Positions 49,857 through 60,400 of a DNA stretch of 64,000 bases are shown here, in pieces; position 1 is the first letter of the stretch, and each line of letters begins with the position of its first letter. Position numbers and translations under genes: made by a program. The notes beneath the pieces were generated by a model. It searched no databases. It worked only from the letters and a program-made list of their open reading frames with translations, and was not told where the DNA came from. Source of the DNA: Bacteroidetes bacterium ADurb.Bin139 (lineage in GTDB: Bacteria; Bacteroidota; Bacteroidia; Bacteroidales; UBA932); NCBI GenBank assembly GCA_002070565.1, contig MWDM01000003.1:1-64000 (forward strand), written 5' to 3'.

Positions 49857-51409
49857 GAGAATCAAAATTAGGGCTTGATTTTAAAAAAGTAGAAAGTGCC
49901 AGGACCATGGCCGGTGAAATAGCCGGCCAGGTACAGCAATTCGTTGAAAATTATACCACCGTTGCAGTCGAAAGAACACTGTGCCGGCTGGTGGGAATTG
50001 ACGGAACAGATATCGATGGTATTCCACTGCCCAATCTTGTGGTTGATGCAGTCAGCCAAAAGGGGATTCTGGGAGATGGTGTGCTTCGTTTCCTGGGCAT
50101 AGCCGTCAGCCGCACGGGTAAGAGTCCTGTACAGATTGCAGGTGAAATTGCAGCCGGGGAATTTGATTTTTCATGTTTGGAAATCAATAAACCGGAAAAT
50201 ATTGCCCGGGCGCTCAGCCCCTACATAGAGGATAGCGTTTCAAGGATAAGGGCTAAAAGACAGTCGAGGGAAGAAGGTATAAAAAAGTATGGGGAAGGCC
50301 CCCGTCCTCTTCTCTATGTGATCGTAGCCACCGGAAATATTTATGAAGACGCCGTCCAGGCCCAGGCAGCTGCCCGCCAGGGTGCAGACATTGTTGCGGT
50401 AATCCGCACTACGGGACAATCATTGCTTGATTACGTTCCCTATGGTGCCACTACAGAAGGTTTTGGAGGGACATATGCCACCCAGGAAAATTTCAGGATC
50501 ATGCGCAAAGCCCTGGACCAGATCATGCCCGAAACCGGTCGTTATGTCAGGTTGTGCAATTACTGCTCAGGCCTGTGTATGCCCGAGATCGCCATTATGG
50601 GAGCACTGGAAGGGCTGGATGTGATGCTTAACGATGCCCTCTACGGGATCCTGTTTCGGGACATCAATATGCAAAGGACCCTGGTAGACCAGTATTTTTC
50701 CAGGATAATTAACGGATTTGCCGGGGTGATCATCAACACCGGTGAAGACAATTACCTTACTACGGCAGATGCCTTTGAAGAAGCCCATACGGTCCTTGCC
50801 TCGGATTTTATCAATGAACAACTGGCAATCATAGCCGGCATACCGGAAGAACAGATGGGCCTGGGACATGCCTTTGAAATGGACCCTGAACTGGAAAATG
50901 CATTCCTGTATGAACTGGCGCAGGCGCAGATGACCCGTGAAATCTTCCCGCGTGCCCCACTCAAATACATGCCTCCCACCAAGTTCATGACCGGAAACAT
51001 TTTCAAGGGTCATATCCAGGATGCCCTGTTCAATATTGCAGGTATCTGGACCGGGCAGGGCATTCAGCTGCTGGGCATGCCTACAGAAGCCATCCATACA
51101 CCCTTTATGAGCGACAGGTATCTTTCCATTGAGAACGCACGGTATATCTTCAACAATTTCAAAGACATCGGGCGAGAAATTGAATTCACTAAGGACGGGA
51201 TCATCAGGCGGCGCGCATCGGAAGTGTTGGATAATGCCTGCAAATTGCTTGAAGACGTGAAGGAAGAAGGACTATTTACGGCCCTTGAAAAAGGCAAATT
51301 TGCCGGAGTTCGCAGGCATAGGGAAGGGGGAAAAGGTCTGGACGGGGTGACCCGGAAATCACCCCTATATTGGAATCCATTTATTGAATTATTTAAAGGA
51401 AAAAGATAA
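49853..51409 (+). CDS. kamD: Lysine 5,6-aminomutase alpha subunit KamD
   Basis: The 518-residue subunit holds the TIM-barrel that binds adenosylcobalamin and substrate (RTTGQSLLDYVPYGATTEGF, GGTYATQENFRIMRKAL, NYCSGLCMPEIA). With KamE it converts beta-lysine to 3,5-diaminohexanoate using adenosylcobalamin and PLP. The gene overlaps kamC and is 2 bases upstream of kamE. No cobalamin riboswitch is visible upstream. Confidence 0.96.
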   Translation: MRESKLGLDFKKVESARTMAGEIAGQVQQFVENYTTVAVERTLCRLVGIDGTDIDGIPLPNLVVDAVSQKGILGDGVLRFLGIAVSRTGKSPVQIAGEIAAGEFDFSCLEINKPENIARALSPYIEDSVSRIRAKRQSREEGIKKYGEGPRPLLYVIVATGNIYEDAVQAQAAARQGADIVAVIRTTGQSLLDYVPYGATTEGFGGTYATQENFRIMRKALDQIMPETGRYVRLCNYCSGLCMPEIAIMGALEGLDVMLNDALYGILFRDINMQRTLVDQYFSRIINGFAGVIINTGEDNYLTTADAFEEAHTVLASDFINEQLAIIAGIPEEQMGLGHAFEMDPELENAFLYELAQAQMTREIFPRAPLKYMPPTKFMTGNIFKGHIQDALFNIAGIWTGQGIQLLGMPTEAIHTPFMSDRYLSIENARYIFNNFKDIGREIEFTKDGIIRRRASEVLDNACKLLEDVKEEGLFTALEKGKFAGVRRHREGGKGLDGVTRKSPLYWNPFIELFKGKR

Positions 51410-51411
51410 TT

Positions 51412-52203
51412 ATGGGCGGAGGTTTGTATTCAACAGAAGTGCAGGACTTTGATAAAACACTGGATTTGAAAAGGGTAAAGCCCTATGGTGACACCATGAA
51501 CGACGGGAAAGTCCAGCTTAGCTTTACCTTGCCGGTTCCCTCGGGGCCGGAAGCCATAGAAGCAGCCAAACAATTGATTCGCAGCATGGGAATGGACAAC
51601 CCCCAGGTTGTCTTTACAAAGGAGCTGACACCCGGTTTCACTTTTTTCAACGCATACGGGAGTCTTCGCCACACCGTGAATTATACCACCATCCGCGTAC
51701 CCAAGGTTGATAGCAAGGTGATGGATATGCAGCAGGTGGATGACTACATCCGGGAACACATAGGCCGCAAACTGGTCATGGTGGGGGCAAGTACCGGATC
51801 AGATGCACACACCGTGGGTATCGATGCCATCATGAACATGAAAGGATATGCCGGTCATTACGGTTTGGAGCGCTACGCCATGATTGAAGCACACAATCTT
51901 GGATCACAGGTGTCCAACGAAGAACTGATTGCAAAGGCCATCCACCATTCGGCCGATGCCGTGCTTGTTTCCCAGACGGTTACGCAGAAAGATATTCATA
52001 TAAAGAATTGTACCGAGCTCATAGAGATGGCCGAGGCCGAGGGAATCAGAAACCGCATGATACTTGTTTGCGGCGGACCCCGGATATCGCATGAACTGGC
52101 CAAAGAGCTGGGCTTTGATGCCGGTTTCGGTGTCAACACCTATGCCAATGATGTGGCATCCTTCGTAGCCCAGGAGTATGTAAAAAGAAAAGCAAAACAA
52201 TAA
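51412..52203 (+). CDS. kamE: Lysine 5,6-aminomutase beta subunit KamE
   Basis: The 263-residue subunit contains the cobalamin-binding DxHxxG motif at D131-A-H133-T-V-G136 and K144, the position of the PLP-binding lysine in the characterised enzyme. The Rossmann-like B12 domain ends with GFGVNTYANDVASFVA. The pair with KamD is complete and should be active. Confidence 0.96.
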   Translation: MGGGLYSTEVQDFDKTLDLKRVKPYGDTMNDGKVQLSFTLPVPSGPEAIEAAKQLIRSMGMDNPQVVFTKELTPGFTFFNAYGSLRHTVNYTTIRVPKVDSKVMDMQQVDDYIREHIGRKLVMVGASTGSDAHTVGIDAIMNMKGYAGHYGLERYAMIEAHNLGSQVSNEELIAKAIHHSADAVLVSQTVTQKDIHIKNCTELIEMAEAEGIRNRMILVCGGPRISHELAKELGFDAGFGVNTYANDVASFVAQEYVKRKAKQ

Positions 52204-52225
52204 AAACATTTTTAAGCATAAAATC

Positions 52226-52879
52226 ATGGACAAGAATCAAATCAGGGAAACCATTGCACGTCGCGCAGCCATAGAGTTGAAAGACGGAGACGTTGTAAAT
52301 CTGGGTATAGGACTGCCCACACAGGTTTTGAAATACCTGTCGCCTAAAGTAAAAGTGATTATGCAATCTGAGAATGGATGCATGGGTATGGGAAATCCGC
52401 CGGAACCAGGCCAGGAAGATCCTAACCTGATCGATGCCGGGGGAGGGCCCATCACATTGCAGCCGGGGGGTTCCTGTTTTGATTCCGCCACATCGTTTGC
52501 CATAATCCGGGGAGGACATGTGGATGTAACCATGCTGGGATCGTTGCAGGTAGATGAAAAAGGAAACATTGCAAACTGGTCAATACCCGGGATCAAGACA
52601 CCGGGAATTGGAGGGGCCATGGACCTGATCACCGGAGCAAAAAAAGTCATCGTGACTATGGAGCACACTGCCAAAGGACAACATAAAATTTTGGAACATT
52701 GCACCCTGCCCCTGACGGCGGCAGCCCAGGTAGACCGGATTATTACAGAAATGGGCGTTATGGATGTTACTCCTGACGGCCTTGTGCTCAAGGAAATCAA
52801 CAGTGAATTTACCCTGGAACAGGTACAGCAGGCCACCGGGTGCCGGCTGATTATATCGGAAAATTTAAAGAATATGTAG
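52226..52879 (+). CDS. atoA: CoA-transferase subunit B (acetoacetate/butyrate type)
   Basis: The 217-residue beta subunit has the catalytic Glu in SENG (MQSENGCMGMG), GGGPITLQPG and the GGHVDVTMLGSLQVDEKGN block. It works with the alpha subunit encoded at 42323-42967. Having the two subunits at the two ends of the mutase core rather than adjacent is unusual. Confidence 0.94.
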   Translation: MDKNQIRETIARRAAIELKDGDVVNLGIGLPTQVLKYLSPKVKVIMQSENGCMGMGNPPEPGQEDPNLIDAGGGPITLQPGGSCFDSATSFAIIRGGHVDVTMLGSLQVDEKGNIANWSIPGIKTPGIGGAMDLITGAKKVIVTMEHTAKGQHKILEHCTLPLTAAAQVDRIITEMGVMDVTPDGLVLKEINSEFTLEQVQQATGCRLIISENLKNM

Positions 52880-52899
52880 TTTATCATAAAATCAATATC

Positions 52900-54102
52900 A
52901 TGGAAAAAATATACATCGTAGCAGCTAAACGTACAGCCGTAGGAAAAATGATGGGATCACTAACCAGTGTGAGCCCTGCCGAAATGGCATCGATAGTCAT
53001 TCGCAACATCCTGGAAGAAACAAAACTGGATCCCTCTGTAATAGATGAAGTCATTGTGGGGAACGTCCTGATGGCAGGACAAAAACAGGGTATTGCCCGC
53101 CAGGCGGCGGTTAATGCCGGAATTCCGTATCATGTTCCGGCCTATGGCATCAACATGATCTGCGGAAGCGGCATGAAATCGATCATGAACGGATGTCAGT
53201 CAATCCTTGCCGGGCAGGCATCGGTGGTACTTGCCGGAGGGGTAGAAAACATGTCTTCCTCGGGATTTGTGATGCATGGGATAAGGGAAGGTATCAAGAT
53301 GGGGGATTTTAAAGCGATAGATCATATGGTATGTGACGGGCTGACAGATGCTTTTGGAAATTATCACATGGGTATTACCGCCGAGAACGTTGCCCAAAAG
53401 TATCATATAACACGTGAGCAGCAGGATGAATTTGCATTCGGTTCGCAACAGAAAGCAATTCATGCCATTGATACCGGAAAATTCAAAGACGAAATTGTTC
53501 CCGTCAGCATTACCCGTAAGAAGGACATCATTGTCTTTGATACGGATGAATTCCCCAACAGGACGACAACACCGGAGAAAATGGCTTCCCTGCGTCCCGC
53601 TTTCAAAAAAGACGGAACGGTCACTGCTGCAAACGCCTCGGGAATCAACGACGGAGCTTCTTTTGTATTGCTTGCTTCCGAAAAGGCAACGAACGACCTT
53701 GGCCTGATTCCCCTTGCAGAAGTGGTGGCTACGGCACAGGCAGGTGTTGACCCTGCCTTTATGGGCATGGGACCTGTACCGGCTATTGACAAGGTGCTTA
53801 AAAGGGTCCGGGTAAAACTGGATCAGATGGATGTTGTAGAACTCAACGAAGCTTTTGCCGCGCAATCCCTTGGCGTCATGATAGAGCTGCAACAACAGCA
53901 AGGTGTGGACCGTTCGTGGCTTGATACGCATTGCAATGTCAACGGGGGGGCCATAGCCCTTGGACATCCCATAGGAGCATCCGGGAACAGGATCACCGTT
54001 ACATTGATCCATGAAATGAAACGCAGGAAAGCCAGCTACGGACTTGCTTCATTGTGCATTGGGGGAGGAATGGGAACTGCACTGGTCCTGAGGAACGTCT
54101 GA
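52900..54102 (+). CDS. Acetyl-CoA C-acetyltransferase (thiolase)
   Basis: The 400-residue thiolase has the nucleophile Cys in INMICGSGMKS, the NVNGGAIALGHPIGASG block and the C-terminal CIGGGMGTALVL with the second catalytic Cys. A longer frame begins inside atoA; ATG 52900 (MEKIYIVAAKRTAVG) is the family start. It cleaves acetoacetyl-CoA with CoA into two acetyl-CoA, which takes the products of Kat and of the CoA-transferase toward acetate and ATP. Confidence 0.95.
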   Translation: MEKIYIVAAKRTAVGKMMGSLTSVSPAEMASIVIRNILEETKLDPSVIDEVIVGNVLMAGQKQGIARQAAVNAGIPYHVPAYGINMICGSGMKSIMNGCQSILAGQASVVLAGGVENMSSSGFVMHGIREGIKMGDFKAIDHMVCDGLTDAFGNYHMGITAENVAQKYHITREQQDEFAFGSQQKAIHAIDTGKFKDEIVPVSITRKKDIIVFDTDEFPNRTTTPEKMASLRPAFKKDGTVTAANASGINDGASFVLLASEKATNDLGLIPLAEVVATAQAGVDPAFMGMGPVPAIDKVLKRVRVKLDQMDVVELNEAFAAQSLGVMIELQQQQGVDRSWLDTHCNVNGGAIALGHPIGASGNRITVTLIHEMKRRKASYGLASLCIGGGMGTALVLRNV

Positions 54103-54143
54103 TTTATCTGACCGGGGGAAGGGTTATTTCAAAAAAATACTTA

Positions 54144-54161
54144 TTTTTAACCAGTTAAAAA
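54144..54161. repeat. Small inverted repeat before the acyl-CoA ligase gene
   Basis: TTTTTAAC and GTTAAAAA are perfect complements with a 2-base loop, in the 68-base gap between the thiolase and ligase genes. It could be a weak terminator, an operator, or an RNA processing signal; nothing further supports one choice. Confidence 0.35.
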
Positions 54162-54170
54162 AAATCGGTT

Positions 54171-55817
54171 ATGAAAACTCATTATCTGGAATATATCCAA
54201 CATAGTATTGTCAAGGCATGGAATTCGCCCGGTCTCACCAATTACAAGAAGAATTCCTATACTTACGGCGAAATAGCCCAACATGTTGCCCGGCACCATG
54301 TCCTGTTTGAAAAGCTGGGATTGAAAAAAGGGGATAAGGTAGCGCTATGCGGTCCCAACAGTGCAGAATGGGGCATATCATTCCTGGCAGTCACTTCTTA
54401 CGAAGCCGTCGCTGTGCCTTTACTGAACGATTTTCTGCCCGATAGCGTAATGACACTGACAGACCATTCAGAAGCCTGTATCTTTTTTGTAAGTCGGGAT
54501 ATCTGGGAAAAGACAGACATCGCCAGGATGCCACTCCTGAAACTTGTGATTTGCCTGGAAGGCTTTGAACTTCTTTATGCTAAAGACAAGGCCATTAAGC
54601 AGGTATATGACTCACTGGACGCTCTGTTCCAGGCAAAATACCCCGACGGATTTGGTCCCGAACAAGTTGACTATCCCACCGATAATTTTGATGATCTGGC
54701 GCTTATAAACTACACTTCAGGCACAACCAGTGCCCCAAAGGGAGTTATGCTGACTTACAGAAATATCAGTTCCAATATCCAGTACGGACAAAGTGAAATT
54801 CCAAACGGTCCTGACGACACGCTGGTCTCCATGCTTCCAATGGCTCATATGTACGGAATGGCCTTTGAATTCCTTTACCAGCTGGCCGGAGGAACCCAGG
54901 TCTTTTTCTTGGGGAAAGTCCCTTCTCCCAAGGTACTGCTGGATGCCCTGGCAACTGTCAGGCCCTATATGGTGATCACCGTACCCCTTGTGATAGAAAA
55001 AATCTTCAAGAGTTCTGTTTTTCCAACCATCCGGAAACCGATTGTCAAATCCGTCATGAAAGTTCCCGGTCTTGCATCTGTCATTTACAAACAGATCCGC
55101 AAGAAACTGCTTCATGCTTTTGGCGGAAGGATACGCACCATTGTCATTGGCGGTGCGGCCATCAACCAGGAAGTGGAAGATCTGATGAAAGCTGTGAAAC
55201 TGCCTTATACCGTGGGCTACGGAATGACTGAATGCGGACCGCTTCTTTCTTATGAGGACACCAGGAAATTTGTTAAGGGATCCTGCGGAAAACCGGTGCA
55301 CAGGATGTCGCTCAGAATTGATTCCGACGATCCCCGCACCATCGTGGGAGAAATTCAGGCCCGCGGAGACAATGTCATGTTGGGCTATTACAAAAATCCC
55401 GAAGCAACGGCAGCTGCCTTCACCAAAGACGGGTGGCTACGTACCGGTGATCTTGGGATTATGGATAAGGAAAATAATGTATTTATAAAGGGGCGCAGCA
55501 AGAACCTGATCATTGGGGCCAGCGGACAGAATATTTATCCCGAAGAGATCGAAGACAAGCTAAACAATCAACCTTACGTGGTGGAATCAATTGTTGTAGA
55601 GCGTGATAAAAAACTGGTAGCCCTGGTATTTCCCGATTACGACCGGGTGTCTCAGAAATCGCTGGATTCTATGCACCTGGCTCAATTAATGGAAGAAAAC
55701 CGTATGAGGCTTAATATGCTCTTACCGGTTTTCAGCCGTATAGCCAAAATTGAATTACAACCTGAAGCTTTTGAAAAGACACCCAAACGCAGTATCAAGC
55801 GTTTCCTTTACAGATAG
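54171..55817 (+). CDS. AMP-dependent acyl-CoA synthetase/ligase (long-chain type)
   Basis: The 548-residue ANL enzyme has the P-loop YTSGTTSAPKGVMLTY, the GYGMTECGP motif, the hinge WLRTGDLG, and the C-terminal KGRSKNLIIGASGQNIYPEEI with a catalytic Lys (K in KRSIKRFLY, near the end). It activates a carboxylic acid to acyl-CoA with ATP. Being last in the lysine operon, it could activate acetoacetate or a related acid, but sequence features are those of the long-chain type, so the substrate is uncertain. Confidence 0.88.
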   Translation: MKTHYLEYIQHSIVKAWNSPGLTNYKKNSYTYGEIAQHVARHHVLFEKLGLKKGDKVALCGPNSAEWGISFLAVTSYEAVAVPLLNDFLPDSVMTLTDHSEACIFFVSRDIWEKTDIARMPLLKLVICLEGFELLYAKDKAIKQVYDSLDALFQAKYPDGFGPEQVDYPTDNFDDLALINYTSGTTSAPKGVMLTYRNISSNIQYGQSEIPNGPDDTLVSMLPMAHMYGMAFEFLYQLAGGTQVFFLGKVPSPKVLLDALATVRPYMVITVPLVIEKIFKSSVFPTIRKPIVKSVMKVPGLASVIYKQIRKKLLHAFGGRIRTIVIGGAAINQEVEDLMKAVKLPYTVGYGMTECGPLLSYEDTRKFVKGSCGKPVHRMSLRIDSDDPRTIVGEIQARGDNVMLGYYKNPEATAAAFTKDGWLRTGDLGIMDKENNVFIKGRSKNLIIGASGQNIYPEEIEDKLNNQPYVVESIVVERDKKLVALVFPDYDRVSQKSLDSMHLAQLMEENRMRLNMLLPVFSRIAKIELQPEAFEKTPKRSIKRFLYR

Positions 55818-56376
55818 AGGAGGAGGGTAAAGAAAACAAGCACCCGCAATAATTCTGGCGGTATATATTAAATGATTGTGACAATTCAACGGAACGGCGA
55901 AAACCGTTCCGTTTTTTGAAATCTGAAGGCAGGTAGATCAGTTTGTTGTATCGAACGGCCAGATCTTCCCCTGTTTTATTGATCAGCAAAGCATTTTTGT
56001 GTGGGCTGACAGTCAGTGTGGTACAAAAAAATGAATAACCATTTTCATTGGCATAACGGGCAGTTTCCTCCAACCTGAGCTTGTAGCATATGGCACAGCG
56101 GAGCCCGCCTTCGGGTTCCTGTTCATATCCTTTAACAGAATTCAGAAAAACATCGGGGCGGTACTGACCTTCCAGGAAAGGGACTTTACTGCCGTAGGCC
56201 TCTTCTGTGAATCGCTTTGCTTCATTCCTTCTCAGGTTATATTCATCGTGCGGGGCAATATTGGGATTGTAGAAAAAAACGGATACATCATAGTCCGGGA
56301 ATAAACGTTCCAGGGCTGTTGTGGAACAGGGACCACAACAGGCATGAAGCAAAAGTCTGGGGGTGTGGTTTTTCAT
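55795..56376 (-). CDS. queH: Epoxyqueuosine reductase QueH
   Basis: The 193-residue protein starts at ATG 56374-56376 (MKNHTPRLLLHACCGPCST). It carries the CCGPC motif, RCAICYKLRL, TTLTVSPHKN and the KKRNGFRRSVELS segment, followed by Cys-rich YRQNYCGC. These are the metal and cluster ligands of QueH, which reduces epoxyqueuosine to queuosine in tRNA. It is convergent with the lysine operon and overlaps its last 23 bases. Confidence 0.95.
   Translation of the reverse strand: MKNHTPRLLLHACCGPCSTTALERLFPDYDVSVFFYNPNIAPHDEYNLRRNEAKRFTEEAYGSKVPFLEGQYRPDVFLNSVKGYEQEPEGGLRCAICYKLRLEETARYANENGYSFFCTTLTVSPHKNALLINKTGEDLAVRYNKLIYLPSDFKKRNGFRRSVELSQSFNIYRQNYCGCLFSLPSSSICKGNA
55889..55918 (+). terminator. 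Terminator of the lysine operon, inside convergent queH
   Basis: ACGGAACGG (55889-55897) and CCGTTCCGT (55904-55912) form a perfect 9-base stem with loop CGAAAA, followed by six T residues. It lies 72 bases after the acyl-CoA ligase stop. On the opposite strand the same DNA codes for the conserved KKRNGFRRS segment of QueH. Confidence 0.75.
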
Positions 56377-56388
56377 AGTTATTCTTTG

Positions 56389-56425
56389 CAAATATAAAGG
56401 TTTTGATTGATTTTAATTACTTTTG
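56389..56425. promoter_or_regulatory. Divergent promoter boxes for queH and the RND operon
   Basis: Minus strand TATATTTG at 56389-56396 lies 12 bases before the queH ATG. Plus strand TACTTTTG at 56418-56425 lies 20 bases before the ATG at 56446. Both match TAnnTTTG. Confidence 0.5.
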
Positions 56426-56445
56426 CCTTGATTAACCAATCTGTT

Positions 56446-57495
56446 ATGGAATTGTTCAAAAAATCTGGTATTCCGATTGTTTTTGGCCTTCTGGCATTTA
56501 TTTCTTCCTGTGGGTCTAAGTCGGATAAAAACCAGCAATTACCACTTCCGGTAAATGTACGTGTTCATACTGTCTCGGAAACCACTTTAGCGCTGGAAAG
56601 GGAGTATGTTGGTGTGTTGGAAGAATCAAACAATGTCTTGTTAAGTTTTCCGGCTCCTGGAAAAATTAAAAACGTTTATGTCACAGAAGGGCAAGAGGTC
56701 CGGGAAGGACAATTGCTTGCCCAAACAGATGCCGGGTTGCTGGAGAACATGCATGCCACTACGGTAGCCACACTCAGGCAGGCAGAAGATGCTTACCGGA
56801 GAATGACCCTGTTGTACGAATCCCAGAGCCTGCCCGAAATTCAATACATCGATATCCAGACTAAACTGGAACAGGCCAGGTCTGCCGAGCGCATATCGGC
56901 AATAGCCCTGGCAGAAACCAAACTCATTGCCCCACAGCGCGGGGTGGTGGAAAAACGCATGATGGAACCCGGCATGAATGTGTTACCGGATCAGCCGGTA
57001 CTGACTTTGTTGAATACGCACCATCCCGTGGTCATGGTTTCTGTCCCTGAAAATGAGATATTTGACACCCATACCGGACAGGCGGCCCGCATTGTGGTAG
57101 GAGCACTCAGGAACCTGGAACTAAAGGGTAAGGTAACAGAAAAAGGCGTCCAGGCACACCCGTATACCCACGGTTACCAGGTCAGGATTTCTCTTGAACG
57201 TGAAGTCCCGGGATTGCTTCCGGGTATGGTCTGCAAGGTTTTTCTGAGTAACCTGCCCGCAGAGGTTGCGCTGGTGGTGCCGGTTCGCGCCGTGCTTCCT
57301 CTTGAATTCGGTAAAGGTCATTTTGTATGGCTCCTGGACCAGGATAATGTAGCACAAAGAAAGATGGTCCGGGTGGGTGAGATTGTGCCGGGCGGGATCT
57401 CCGTTTTGAAAGGAATATCTCCCGGTGACAGGATCGTGGTGGAAGGGTATCAGAGATTGAGCGAAAACATAAAGGTAACCGTCACAAATGAGTAG
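56446..57495 (+). CDS. RND efflux periplasmic adaptor (membrane fusion) lipoprotein
   Basis: The 349-residue protein starts at ATG 56446 (MELFKKSGIPIV); a longer frame from 56407 is unlikely. It has a lipoprotein signal (LLAFISSCG). The MFP layout follows: barrel-sandwich half (GKIKNVYVTEGQEVREGQLL), a short coiled-coil hairpin, the second half (TKLIAPQRGVVEKRMMEPG), then beta-barrel. It links the inner-membrane pump to the outer-membrane channel. It overlaps the pump gene by 8 bases. Confidence 0.92.
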   Translation: MELFKKSGIPIVFGLLAFISSCGSKSDKNQQLPLPVNVRVHTVSETTLALEREYVGVLEESNNVLLSFPAPGKIKNVYVTEGQEVREGQLLAQTDAGLLENMHATTVATLRQAEDAYRRMTLLYESQSLPEIQYIDIQTKLEQARSAERISAIALAETKLIAPQRGVVEKRMMEPGMNVLPDQPVLTLLNTHHPVVMVSVPENEIFDTHTGQAARIVVGALRNLELKGKVTEKGVQAHPYTHGYQVRISLEREVPGLLPGMVCKVFLSNLPAEVALVVPVRAVLPLEFGKGHFVWLLDQDNVAQRKMVRVGEIVPGGISVLKGISPGDRIVVEGYQRLSENIKVTVTNE

Positions 57496-60400
57496 AAAAC
57501 GCAGAAGCATTGTCGAATGGACGATGCACAACCATAAGATCGTTTTACTGCTGGTTACTTTCCTTGTAGGCCTGGGTATTTTCGCCCTGCCCAATATGCC
57601 CAAAAAGGAATATCCCGATTTTACCATCCGCAATGCCCTGGTAGTAGGTGTTTACCCGGGAGCTTCCTCCGCCCAGGTGGAAGAACAACTTACCATCCCT
57701 CTTGAAAGACGAATCCTCAGCTATAAAGAGATTGACCGTGAAAAGACTTATTCACTGACCCGTGATGGGATTGTCTACTTTGTTCTGGATCTTACAGAAA
57801 AGGAAAAAACGCCTCGCAACTTCTATGCAAACCTGCGCCTGGATCTGGAAGAATTCAAAGCCCAGCTGCCCTCCGGAGTATTGCCGCTGATGGTCATCAG
57901 TGAATTTGGTGAAACCTCGGCCATTCTTATTACCCTGGAAAGCGAATCCCTCACATACGATCAGCTGGACGATTGTCTTGACAGGCTGGAAGGGCGCCTC
58001 AGGCCGCTGCCCATAGTAACCAATATCAAGCGTTATGGCCAGCAGCAGGAACAAATCAACATTTATCTGGACAAAGATAAACTGGCTGCGTATGCTTTGA
58101 ATACGCAACAGATTATGGTACAGCTGTTTTCATCAGGCCTGGTTACTTTTGCCGGAACGTTGAATTCACCCGGCGGAAGCATCCCGTTCCACCTGAACAA
58201 TGCCTATCAGAACGAAAGACAAATCCTGGAACAGCCCATTTACTTTGATCCCTCGGGCAATGTTCTTCGCGTCAAGGATATTGGACGTGTTGTCAGAGAA
58301 TACCCGGCCCCTTCTTCTTACATTACAAACAACGGCAAAAAATGCCTGCTCCTGTCCATGGAAATGAGCAAGGGATTTGATATGGTGGAATTGGGAAAAC
58401 AGGTGAACCGGGTACTTAAGGATTTTGAATCGGAACTGCCCCCCGATGTTAGCGTTTTCCGGATTGCAGACCAGCCCCAGGTGGTGAAGGATTCGGTGTA
58501 CTCATTTCTTAAGGAAATGCTCCTGGCCGTACTGACAGTAATCGCTGTCATGATGGTGATGCTTCCCCTGCGCGTGGCTTCTGTTGCCGCAGCAACCATT
58601 CCCATTACCATATTCATATCCCTGGGGATCATGTATGTGCTGGGCTTTGAGATCAACACCGTGACACTGGCTTCCCTGCTGGTTGTCCTGGGCATGGTCG
58701 TGGATGACAGCATAGTGGTGATAGATAATTATATGACTCTGCTTGATCAGGGTATGAGCCGGTGGAAGGCTTCCATTACAGCAGCCAATTCCTACTTTAA
58801 ATCTGTCTTTTCGGCCACCCTGGCCATCAGCATCACCTTCTTCCCCTTTTATTTTACATTTCCGGAAAATTTTGTAGAGTTCATCTTCATGGCACCCTGG
58901 ACCATTTCCATTTCCCTGATGGTCTCTTTGTTGGTTGCCATGCTGTTCATACCTTACTTCCAGTACTTCACTATCCGTAAAGGGTTAAAGCAGGTGGTGG
59001 AAAAACAGCGGCAGAAAAGTAAACGAGACGTTTCCATCCTGGAATTATTCGGGATATTCTATGAAAAAACTTTACGCATATCCTTCGCCCATCCCAAATG
59101 GGTGATAGCAGTGATCATATTTTTCCTGGTATCGCCTTATTTTGTTTACCAGCACTTGCCTAAGCGCCTGATGCCCATGGCAGACAGAAACCAGTTCGTG
59201 GTTGAAATTTACCTTCCTTTCGGTTCATCGGTGGAAGAGACTGAAAAGTTGACCGATTCACTGTGCAGGCTTATGCAGCAGGAAGAGCGGGTATTGGCCA
59301 TTACCTCTTTTGTGGGCACCAGTGCTCCCCGTTTCCAGGCTTCCTATACGCCTCAGATACCCGGGCCCCATTACGGACAGTTTATTGTCAACACACCTTC
59401 ATACAAGGCAACAGAAAGCCTTGTAGCCCTGTTCCAGGAAAAATACATGCATTATTTTCCCGGCACCTATGTCCGGGTCAGGAGGCTGGATTATTCCTTG
59501 CTTTCTGCCAATGAGGTAGAAGTAAGGCTCAAGGGAGAAAACAAGCAGGCCATGATGGTCCTGGCAGATTCTCTTGCCGCCGAATTCCGGAAAATCCCCT
59601 ACATAGCCAGTGTCCGTTCCGATTTTGGAGGCATGCAATATGGCATAGGAGTTAACATAGACCCGGTTGCGGCTGCCCACGTGGGCATCAACCCGGGATT
59701 ACTGTCCCTGAACCTGGCATCCAGGTATTCCGGGGTGCCTGCGACTTCCATGTGGTCAGACGGAAAGACGATCCCGGTGCTTATTCGTACCGACAGACAG
59801 AACGAACCCCCTTCTGCTGACAGGCTTGGAAACGAATACATTCAGGGAATTATACCCGGTGCCGGTGTCCCGTTGCGCCAGATTGCCACCCTTGAGCCGG
59901 AATGGAACATATCGCAGATCGTGAGAAGGAACGGGTATCCCACGCTCACCCTGATGATGGACCTGAAGTACGGAAAAATATCCACCGACGTATTTGACCA
60001 GGTTGTTGATATAATGGACGATACGCCTATGCCCGATGGGGTCTGGTACCAGTACGGCGGCACGTACCAGGCAGACAAATCCATGTTGCCCGGCATCATT
60101 AAAGGGGTGGGTATCGCCATTTTCCTGATTTTCCTGATCCTGCTTTTTCACTTCAAAAAAATTTCCCTCTCATTACTGGTCATGGGCTCTACCTTGCTAA
60201 GCATACTGGGTGCCTTTGTGGGAACCTGGGTTCTGGGTCTGCCGGTAAGCCTGACCACATTCCTGGGATTGGTGACCCTGATAGGACTGGTGGTCAGAAA
60301 CGGAATAATCATGTTTGATTATGCCGAGTTGCTCCGCAGGGAAGGCAGTTCTGTTAAGGAAGCAGCATTCCTGGCGGGATGCCGGCGGATCCGGCCCATA

